Shown here in pieces: positions 47,209-56,838 of a stretch of DNA of 64,000 nucleotides. The stretch's first letter is position 1; every line of letters starts with the position of its first letter. This DNA comes from Zygnema circumcarinatum (taxonomy: Eukaryota > Streptophyta > Zygnematophyceae > Zygnematales > Zygnemataceae). The DNA lies in the NCBI GenBank assembly GCA_037447605.1, contig CM074816.1, forward strand, positions 2,211,403 through 2,275,402, given 5' to 3'. The translations under genes were made by a program, and so were the position numbers. The notes under the pieces were generated by a model, which was not told the origin of the DNA, did not search any database, and worked only from the letters and a program-made list of their open reading frames with translations.

Positions 47209-50068
47209 TTACACCACACTGATGGGCGACGTCGCCACCTCCGCCGTGGCAGGAGACATGTTCGCACCCCCAAATGAGGGCCGCGACTGAAACGCCGACT
47301 GCCGCAAGGAGGAGCCTTCCAGAAGGCGCAGAGTCAAAGGAGAGGGCTCCGCCGGCGAGGACGACCCCAAGTCCGGCCTCTCTGCGCTCGTCGGACTGCT
47401 GCCGAACCCCTTCTCAGCGAACTTAACAGGGCAGCTCGGAATCGACGGTGTGGGGCGAACGAGACGGGAGCTCGTCGGAGATCGCGGGGAGGGAGGGGGG
47501 GGGGGAGCAGGCATGGGGGCAGGGGGAGGAGGAGGGGGGGGACCCATGCTGGGCGGAGAGGCTCCGAGCATGTGACTGTATCCGGACAACTGGGGGGGGA
47601 ATGGGCACCATGGAAACGGGGAGAACACCCCAAATGGGTGCGGTCCGGAGGGATGAGGAAAGAAAGGGAAGCCTTGGTAGGGCCTTGCGCCATTCCACAA
47701 CGTAGGCGCAGCCAGTCCATCCCCTCTGATGCTCATACCCTCCCCAATGTTTACAGGCACAGGTTTGTGTGGCTGAGGCCTTCTCACATCCCCAAAAAGC
47801 CATCCCCCACTTCTCCTTTCTTCATCTCGGTGCATCTCCTCCATCTCCATGTCCTTCTCATTCCTCTCCTCCTCATCTTCTACCATCGGTGTCGCCAATC
47901 CCATCTCTAGACGACCTGCTGCATACCTTCCTCCTCCCTCTCCCTCTGTCATCTGTCTCACCATGTCTTTCCCAATCCTCATCATCATCTCATGCCCCAT
48001 TCTATGACTGGCTGCCGGATCCATGGGGGCCGCCCCCCCGTAGTTTCCACCTCCCGCTCCCCCTCCCCCTTCCATAGCATGCCTAAAAGGCATTCCACCA
48101 CCGCCCATCCCTTGCCCATATCGTCCTCCTTCTCCTTCTTTCCCAGAGACAAGTCTCAGATTCAAATCTGTATGCAGCCCTGCCGCACCTCTCATATTTC
48201 CTCCACCACCACCTCCTGCTGCTCCATATGCTCTCCCCATAAAACTGCTCACAGATCCAAATTCAGAGACCAATCTCTGCTCGTAAGAGACGTTTTCAGG
48301 TGAAGAAAGTTCCGAATTCTTCTCCATGGGAACTGAAGGTAACCGATGTTGAACCATCTGAAAACTTTGGCCTCCGGAACTTCCCATATTGCTACCTCCT
48401 CCCTGAACAGATGGTAGCTGATACGCAGAGAGCCCTGGGCCAGGAAGTGGCTTGCCCCCGGGAAGCCCTTCAGGATAGGATTGTGATCTCCCAAGATCGT
48501 ATGCAGAAGGTTGCGAGAAGATGGGGGCTTGGCTGTGAAGGTTTGTCACAACAGGATTTGTAGAAGTGGAATCTTCCGAAAGAGTTGGAAGGCTTGGCGT
48601 GCTCATCGATCGACCCATTCCTATTCCCAACTGCACAACAAAAGAAAACAAGATCCAGAAAAGTCTCGATGACATTCTTTTTTTCCCTGTTTCGCTACAT
48701 AACCAACTACTGAATTGAAAAGTCCGAAACATGAACTAAATCGACAAAAAAACACAATATGAGAACTGGTTCCACAGACAGCAGAAACCGTCCTACTCCA
48801 ACGCATGCAGTAGAAGTCACCCAGATCGGCTGAACTCCTTCCTGTTTGTGGAAACCTAAAAATACACATTACTAATTGAAGAAATCCTTCAGAAAACTCT
48901 ACACAACTTTTTTTTCTATGTCTTCTATGTCAAAATGCACTTCTTCACTTCCTATCCACAACAGTAAGCACAGCGTCGCAACGCTCCAATCTGGAACGAG
49001 TGAAACAGCTTCACTTACCCCTTCGCTGCCAATATCGAACAAACTGGACCTCCGCTTTCGCTTGTTCAGATTACTTTGTCGGATGAAGTATTTCTGTGCA
49101 TGACTTGCCACCTGTGTCGGAGTCCTGGTTTGAACAAAACTGCGAGAAATACCACGCCAGTCGCCCTTTCCGAGCTTGTGGAGACCGATGAGAAACAGTC
49201 GGTGCTCTTCCTCAGTCCACGGCACACCTGTCGAAATTAGAGAGAGTGGAAATCCGGATGCTTGTCAGATGCACAGATTCGAACGACCCACAAACACATA
49301 CCTAACCACTAGCTCTAGTTGGAGGACAACCCAGACAAGAGACCCTATCGCCTTAACTGCTCGCAACACAAGGCAACAAGAATTCAAATATTACCCTTGA
49401 ACGACACATCTCCACTCGCTGAAAGTTTTGATTCGATTTTTTCAAAAGAAAGATTTTAATCGTCTGAATCGACACAGCCTCTCGGCGCTTCCCGACCCTC
49501 CCACTAACCCAGTTTCCCCCTCCCACCACATCCGACCCCCAATCGGCCCTAACGCACACATGCGTAGGAAGACCCACCTCCCAGTTCCATCAAAAACATA
49601 AATTGGACCTCCGAAAAAAAATAACTCATCGCCCAAAATCCCCTAGTCCGGCCCAGCCCTGCGTGCCCTCCCCCTAGCCCTTCCTCTCCCTCCCTTCCCC
49701 CCATCACTCTCACCTTTCTTCCTCTCTCTCGTGGTAGCCGACGGAGGTGCGGCTCCATCCGAAGCGTACCCGTCCTGCCCTCCGTTACCATTCCCGTTGT
49801 CGGAGTGTTCCGGAGTCCCAGAAAGCACCGTTCCCACCCCCCCACTTCCCCCGCCTCCTCCACTTCCTCCTCCTCCCCCTCCCCCTCCCGCTCCTCCTCC
49901 CCCGCCTCCCCCTTCCCCCCTCCCTCCATAGTGGTGCAGGTTCCCCATGCTCGCCGACTTCCTCATGCCCTCATCCGCCAGCCGCACCCCGAAGATGCGA
50001 ACACCGCGCTCGGGACACGTGCGGGAGTTGTGCCCGTTGTGCCCGCAGTGCGAGCACCTGCGAGTCAT
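47209..50068 (-). CDS. SHAQKYF-class MYB-related repressor (KUA1/MYBS3-like)
   Basis: Transcription factor with one MYB repeat that binds the TATCCA-type I-box-like element. Arabidopsis KUA1 represses peroxidase genes and controls cell expansion, and rice MYBS3 represses sugar-starvation genes. Three exons: 49714-50068, 49019-49227, 47209-48630; 661 residues. It opens with a CCHC zinc knuckle ([18 protein letters not shown]), then [18 protein letters not shown], a Gly-rich stretch and DGYASDGA. The MYB repeat runs [65 protein letters not shown]. The long last exon is Pro/Gly-rich and holds TDLNLRLVS, whose LNLRL fits the LxLxL EAR repression motif. It is about twice the length of KUA1. An in-frame ATG at 50212 could add 48 residues; the conserved start at 50068 is preferred. 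Confidence 0.92.
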
Positions 50069-52343
50069 GGCGGCGGCGGAGGGGAGGGGCGCGGGGGAGA
50101 GGGTGGGAGAGAGCGAGAGAGGCGCGGGCCCACCGTGGCTCCTCCTGTTACTGTGGCTCGTGCTCCCGCTCTGGCTATGGCTGCCGCCCGGCTCCGCCTC
50201 CGCCCCTGGCATCTCTCCTCGCACGCTAAGGCGAGAGTCGTCGCCGGGCCGCCCTTAACAGAGGGAGCCGCTCCCTCCCTCCCCGGAACGGGCAGCCGAA
50301 ACCTTTCACCAATATCTCGGGCAGACCGAAAAGAGATTCCATTTTTTTTAGTTTGCTTGGTCCAAAATCGCCCGAGAGCGAAAAGGAATCCGCGCCCGCC
50401 GCGGATCCACTCCCGCGCGCAGTGCACACGTGTCGGGCCGAGGCCGCCCGGTCAACGGGCGGGGCGGTTCGCCTTGGGATCCACTCCCCTGCCGCCAGGA
50501 TCAAAACAAGGCATTTTCGGGCGAAGGGTCAGCGAGTCCGCGGGCGACACCTGGCGCAGCGGATTGGGCGACGTGGTCCCCGCGCCGCGACCGGATGCGA
50601 CGGCCAATGGGAGTAGGGAATGACACGTGCAGTCACCCGGCCGCGCCGTGTGGCTGCAAAAAGACAAGAGGTGGCCCACACGGACATGTGGATATTTGGG
50701 CAATCCGAAATGTGTCCGGATGGATAATGAGGGTCACGAGGGCGCCACGTGGCATGCATGCATGGCGCGCATTGGCCCTGCACGGCGCGGATCGCGGCGG
50801 CTGCCAATGGGAGGTATTCTCGCTGTCGGCAGGCCCCGCGAATCATACGGACGATCTGGCTTTGCGTGGCTGAGGGGCGCAGAGGGCAGCCCGAAATCCG
50901 TTTTGCATGCATGCATGCATGGCACCGCGAACAGAACCCATGCGTTTGGGATAGGACCATGACAAATGGCCGTTGGATGTGCCACGTGGTCAAGCACCAG
51001 ATTTTGACCGATGGATGGACAAGTGCGGGATGCTGATTTTGGGCCACGTGGCAGATTTTTCCGTTCGCACGTTCCCACAAGATCCCGTTGCCCCCCTGCG
51101 AACGCTTTGACGAATGGATTGGGTCTTTTCCAGAAATCAAATTTTCGGCGCTGCGCCCGTCTCCGTCGCCGCCCAAAGATTTTTTTTTTCTCTCTTTTTT
51201 TGCGCCAAACTTGTGCGGCTGCGTGCACCCCGCGCGATCCGCGCCAGCCTGTCCGCGCGGCGTCCGGATACGGCGCCCAATCCGCGCGCCCCCTCGCATG
51301 TGTGAACCTAAACGACAGAACGAGCTTATAAAGCGCGCAGGGGACCAAATTGCGCGTGACGTCACGCCGACCTTTTTCGTCGCGGTTTGCCGCCGGGTGG
51401 GGGCGCGGTGCCACCTGGCGCGCCGTTAATGCCAGCACGTGCCGGGGCGCACGCCCATTGGCGGCCGCCTCGCGTCCGCCCGCCAACGGCCTCGCGCCCT
51501 TTATTTCGGCGCCGGGCCGCGGTTTTTGGTGTCGGGCGGACCTGCCCGTACAGTCGGGCAGGAAATAATCGTTTTTTTTTTTTCTTTTTCTTTTTTGCGC
51601 TTGGCGAGGGAGTCGGGCGGTCGCCCTTGCCGTGAGGTGGGATCGATATGGCGATACGTACCGTAAAAATCTCGATATCTAAGCGTTTAACGGATTCGGT
51701 TACGGAATAGACCCTTCAAGCATGGAACCCGGGTTTGCGCTTTTGCGTGCTGGCCACGCCTGGCTTTGTGTCGTACACGTATGGACGATGAGGTCACATT
51801 GGCCGCTTGTCCTCATGGGTCATGGCCTCATGGTGCCACATGGTATCATGCTTTCATGGTTGTACATTGTGTCTTGGCGCATGCGCATACCCGTGACGGC
51901 CTCGCTCGCCATCGTGAGACCCAATGAAGGCCAAAACTCTTCCTTTCTTGTGCTCTTGGAGACCGGTCCAGTGACGCGCAGGCATTGGCTGCTCGCAGTG
52001 GAAAGCGGCCGCGCTTGTGGCGGAAAGGACCTCTATTTTGGGGCGGGACGCGCGACCAGGCACTTAAAAAATCCCAAAATTCCAGAGGGTCAACTATTAA
52101 TGCAAATATTTCGCGTGGCAAAAACTTGGGAGCCTAAAACCACAGAGATAACATTGAACACTCCTCTGCATGCACAGACGAGGGGCATTGATGGGACCCC
52201 TCTTGGAGCCGTCCACCTCCCCAGCACTACGTGACACTCTAAAGGAAACTTGCTCGTGAATACTTCCATAATTTACAACAACCACCAACTAACACAATAC
52301 TCCTCCCTAAGACAAATAAAGAGACTGAGGGAGCGAGAGCGAG

Positions 52344-52400
<57 letters not shown>

Positions 52401-52428
52401 AAGAGAGAGGAAAGAGAGCGCGAGAGAG
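50069..52428. promoter_or_regulatory. MYB upstream region with CACGTG cluster
   Basis: CACGTG at 50427, 50624, 50746, 50983, 51045 and 51436, several as GCCACGTGG. CATGCATGCATG (RY-like) runs lie near 50754 and 50905. These are sites of bZIP, bHLH and B3 factors in plants. The right end (about 52200-52430) is the RLCK 3' flank, with a GA repeat at 52345-52396. No gene is recognised between. Confidence 0.45.
52345..52396. repeat. (GA)n microsatellite
   Basis: About 26 GA units just beyond the RLCK stop codon, in its probable 3' untranslated region. Confidence 0.95.
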
Positions 52429-55193
52429 CTACCCGTTTCCAACCGTGTTGGACAGTTTGGCCCTTAGAATTTCCAGCACATCCGCCATGTCCGGGCGGTC
52501 TACCGGCTCGCTCTGTATGCAGTGCCGCGCTGTGATGAAGAGCACCTTCGCGGTCTTGCGCGCCTCGCGGGTCTCCACGTGGCGGGCGATGCTCGCGTCC
52601 ACGAGCGCGGCCACGTCGGAGCCCTCCTCGAGGCGCGTCTGAACCCACCCCACGAGGGGCTCCCCCTCAAAGCGCTCGTCGATGGCCCGCCGCCCCGTCA
52701 GCAGCTCCAAGAGGAGGATTCCAAAAGCATACACATCACACTTGGGAGTGAGGCTTCCTGTAGAGCACAGCGCAGAGGAAAGGGAAAGGAAGGGAAAGGG
52801 AAAGGGAAAGGGAAAGGGAAAGGGAAAGGGAAAGGGAAAGGGAAAGGGAAAGGGAAAGGGAAAGGGAAAGGGAAAGGGAAAGGGAAAGGGAAAGGGAAAG
52901 GGAAAGGGAAAGGGAAAGGGAAAGGGAAAGGGAAAGGGAAAGGGAAAGGGAAAGGGAAAGGGAAAGGGAAAGGGAAAGGGAAAGGGAAAGGGAAAGGGAA
53001 AGGGAAAGGGAAAGGGAAAGGGAAGGTGGGTTTCTTATTTTTTATTGGGTTTGTTAACGCCAAGGATACAGGCTTTGGCATGGGAATGTAGGTACGAAAA
53101 GGAGGGTTGCACCGACCTGTGATGAAGTACGAAGGGTCTATGTAGCCGTACGTCCCCATGATCCTTGTGGACGCGTGCGTTTGGTCCTCATTCAAAAGCT
53201 TTGCCAAGCCGAAATCTGCCAATTTCACGCGAAAATTCTGCGCATAGACCCATCGCCCCATCAAAATCAATGACCGTAATTTTCGCTGCAAAAGAGTCTG
53301 GAAGTTCAGAGAACGTGAACTGTCAGTGCTTCGCCTATGTAGGAGGACAATGAGGATTGTCTTACATATGATCAAGCTGCTGCGGAATCTGTATTATGTG
53401 AAAAGCCGCAGTGGGCTATAGACGCAGCAGCTCCTAACAGATAAACGTAAATATGTAAGTTAAAACGTCTTAGAAGAAGGCGACATAGATTACCCCGTCA
53501 AGAAGGATATTTGGAGGCTTAAAGTCACGATGAATAACGTTCTGCTGATGCAGATATTTAAGAGCCTCCGCAGAATCTAATGCAATTTGAAGCCTCGTCG
53601 TCCAAGGCAGCGGGTCTTCCCTCGGGGAAAACACTCCTGACGGAAAAAAAAAATCTGCCTCTAGGTCAGTCTCTGTCCTCTAAGTATCAAAAACTGAATG
53701 CAGACATATGTCTTCCAGGTGGAAAGATTAACTGCACGCAAAATAGTAAAGATTGGAAGTCTGCAGTTGGCCGTAGTGCATAAGACACGGCACTTTTATT
53801 GGAAATTCAAACGGACATATGGAGACAATCTCGGCCTTCAACTCATACCACTCGTTCTAGAAGAACGGCGGGTTCAATCTCCAAAGATCAAGCACGCAGT
53901 CTTGCAGGGAATCAATATGGATAGATACACTGAACATTTACGTACACTAAAAGAAACACCTGCACTACGTTTTGCTATAGAATCGAATTAGTACAACGGG
54001 GCATGTTAATATTCCCCTTAGCATGAATAATCCAATTGCCGACATCAATGGCATTATAGTATGTAAGCGTCACCCCGACAATGTCAAATTTTAGGTGATT
54101 TTCACAGTAGAATAAAAGCGTGGAACTCACTTGCAATATGCAAATCCAAGCTTCCGTTGGGCACATACTCATAAACCAGAAGCGCACGCGAATCTTCAAA
54201 ACAATATCCGATAAGTTGCACCAAATGAGGGTGTTGAAGCTGCCCCAGCAACAGGACCTCTTTCTGCACACGCCACAGAGAAACCTTGTGAGGGGTTCGA
54301 GAGACACACCCTCTGAACGAAACCAAAACGGTAACAAGGAAACCCCGTTTCCCTTGCTCACTCTATGCATCCAATAGTTTCAGATAAACACTCTTCTTCA
54401 ACGAGCGTAAGTCACAGTTGCTGAAAGTATAGGTTTTCCATGTTCAATCCGTTCAGCGAGCGTAAGCTCACTCAAACAATACAAAATACCAGATTCTGAA
54501 CCAAACAAGAAGTTCAAGTGCAAGTCAAGGACAAGGCCTGAGCTTAGACAAACAATGAGGTCTTCGAAGGCCAATTCATCGTTCTCCGTCAGCTTCTTTA
54601 TCGCCACCGGAATTGTGGCATGCCCTTTGGAATTTTCTATCATTCCCTTGAACACGGTGCCCACGGCTCCACCACCGAGCACTCTGTCTTTGGAGAAATT
54701 GTTGGTTGCAGCTGACAACTGTGTATATGTGAACACTTGCAAGGCCGCATGCTTTTCCTCCGTATTACAGTACTCTACAGCAGATATGCATGCAGAGGGA
54801 AGGGGTAAAAAACATGCACTCAAAATAACAGTCATCCAGCGTTTGGAAGCTCCTACATTCCCTTTCACCGAAGTGGAGAGGGACAAAATTCACAACTTTA
54901 CCCTAACCTCTCAAAGCTTCATCCCAAAAACGATACCTTTATGCATCCCCCTGTCATAAAGGATCACAAAAATCTAAATCCTGCCTCTCGAATGTGATAG
55001 AAACTTCACTTTTGCAAGATCCTTCTAAAGTTCTGCAGGCCTCACCGGGAAGCTCCTTAGGTTTGGGAGGGGGGGCAGGGCGCGGCTGCGGAGGCGGCGG
55101 TTGCGGTTGCGGTTGCGGTTGCGGTTGCAGAGGCGGCGGGGCGGGAGCAGCGGTCCGCCGCTTAGACTTAGAGCGGGAGGCGCCCCCCCCCAT
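52429..55193 (-). CDS. Receptor-like cytoplasmic kinase (RLCK VII/PBL-like)
   Basis: Ser/Thr kinase without receptor domain or membrane span; PBL-type kinases relay signals from plasma-membrane receptors. Exons: 55046-55193, 54554-54774, 54131-54263, 53494-53636, 53117-53237, 52429-52757; 364 residues. It begins [13 protein letters not shown], which fits N-myristoylation plus a basic patch for membrane binding, followed by a Pro/Gln-rich linker. Kinase landmarks: [14 protein letters not shown], Gly-loop [17 protein letters not shown] (catalytic Lys), [33 protein letters not shown], catalytic loop [14 protein letters not shown] (an RD kinase), [42 protein letters not shown] and [11 protein letters not shown]. 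All catalytic residues are present. The last intron is dominated by a GGGAAA array. The partner receptor is unknown. Confidence 0.9.
52776..53026. repeat. (GGGAAA)n hexanucleotide array in RLCK intron 5
   Basis: Almost uninterrupted GGGAAA for about 250 bases (near 40 units). On the RLCK sense strand it reads CCCTTT/TTTCCC and ends about 20 bases from the exon 6 acceptor, so it acts as, or extends, the polypyrimidine tract. It opens Lys-Gly and Phe-Pro frames that are not real. Confidence 0.97.
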
Positions 55194-56838
55194 GGCGGCG
55201 ACCAGGGAGGGAGGGAGCGCTTCCTGCAGCGATTAGGGTTAGAATTAGGGTTAGGGCTAGGGTTAGAATTAGGGTTTAGAGTTGGGGTTAGGACTACGGT
55301 TAGGGTTAGGATTAGGGCTAGAATTAGGGTTAGGGTAGAATTAGGGTTAGAGTTGGGGTTAGGAGTTAGGACAAGGGTTAGGGTTAGGATTAGGGTTAGG
55401 GTAGAATTAGGGTTAGAGTTGGGGTCAGGACTAGGGTTAGGGTTAGAATTAGGGTTAAGGTTAAGGATGTGATTAGGGTTAGGACTAGGGGTTCGAGTTA
55501 GGGTTGAGTTAGAGTTAGGCTTAGGAATTTAGAAATGAGGGTTAGGGTTAGGGGTGTCATTAGGCCAGCTATTTAGCTGCCACGGGTCAGGGGCCAACAG
55601 GGCGCGGCAACTTTCGATAGCTTTCTGAAGTAAAATTCAAATCAGTACATACATCTCTGCGCAATATGCAGCAAACGCGAGATTTGAGAGTACTGGTTTC
55701 GAACTGGCTCGGTCGATTCGTGACCCAACCAACTACTGCCAATGGTTGCGAGCCATTAGATGTCCAACCGTTGCCGTCCCATGGTTTGCCAATGGTTGGC
55801 AAACCAATTTTCCGACCCACGGCACGTACGACCGCACACCGCCGCGGTCCTCGCTGGGGGGCCTCCGGCTGCCGACCGACATTCTCATCCAATCGGGAGT
55901 CGCCATGTCAGATCAAATTTGAAGTTCCACGCTGGCAACGTCGCCCTCGTGTTCTATCTCGCCCGATCTTACCATGTGGGTCCACGTGGACACCTTTGCT
56001 TCGTTTAGGGCGGAAGAGCAGCGTCACGTGGGCCGGAGCCCGCCACGTGGGACCGCAAGCAGCGCCAGACGGCCAACGGAACGGAATCCACGCAACTGGT
56101 TGGTGGGTTCCGCAATGCATGGCAGGCTTTCTTTGAAGTAAGAAAGCGTAATTTTTTTTTTCCTTTTTTTCTTGGAAAATGATACTTCGTCCCCCACCCC
56201 CCTTTATGGGTATCCCGCTTTTTCTTTCTTTCTTTCAATGCCACTTCCATTCCCCCCTCCTTTGAATATGGGGAGTGGCCCTTGTTCAACAACTCCCCTT
56301 CCCCTTCCGCCGTCGCTTGGCCTTCATGCGCACACATTGTTCAGCCAGGAGAGCCGCAGTATCGTATCGGAGTCACTACCAATACGAGTGCGATATGGCG
56401 GTATGCCCACCCCCAATTCCCGGAGCCAAAAGTACGGAGGGCTACACGGACACCGCCAGTTTGCGTAGACACACGTGCGATGGCGACTCTTGAGTGGCTG
56501 GTGTTTTGAGAGCCGCCAATCATATGTCGCCACGTCAGAACGGTGGCTGATTGTCAACAGTGCTATGATTGGTCGGGGGGCGCAAAGAGCGGACACGGGC
56601 AGCGACTGGAGGGAAGGGAAGGGGGGAGGGAAGGCAGAACTGCAGCGGCGGGAATGAGATGGGAGAGAGGGGGAGAGAGGGGAGAGGGGAGAGGAGGGAG
56701 GCAGGGAGAGCAGGGAGGCAGGGAGAGGAGAGAGAGTGAGGCGAGGAGAAATATAGGAGAAAAGCGAGAAGGTAACGACGAAAGCTAAAGACAGAGAGAG
56801 AGGGAGAAGAGGGAGTGCATTACTAGGTTATCGCGGCA
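55194..56838. promoter_or_regulatory. Divergent region, RLCK and EamA transporter
   Basis: Holds the TTAGGG-like array next to RLCK, a hairpin with 10-base arms and a 3-base loop (55783-55792 and 55796-55805, GGTTTGCCAA/TTGGCAAACC), CACGTG at 55983, 56025 and 56044, and purine-rich GGGAGA repeats at about 56610-56760 before the EamA start. Core promoters are not resolved. Confidence 0.45.
55230..55560. repeat. Degenerate TTAGGG interstitial telomere-like array
   Basis: About 19 exact TTAGGG units by eye, mixed with TTAGAA, CTAGGG, TTGGGG and TTAGGA variants. It begins about 37 bases upstream of the RLCK start codon, so it lies in the leader or core promoter. It is flanked by genes on both sides and is therefore interstitial, not a chromosome end. 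Confidence 0.92.

Noticed and set aside
52522-53375. Lys-Gly and Phe-Pro repeat proteins
   Set aside because: Produced by the GGGAAA array in an RLCK intron, with fragments of kinase exons read in or out of frame at the ends.
53860-53890. Possible tRNA B-box-like sequence (GGTTCAATCTC)
   Set aside because: No A box at proper distance and no cloverleaf arms; it lies in RLCK intron 3.
55230-55560. A chromosome end
   Set aside because: The TTAGGG-like array is degenerate and has complete genes on both sides.
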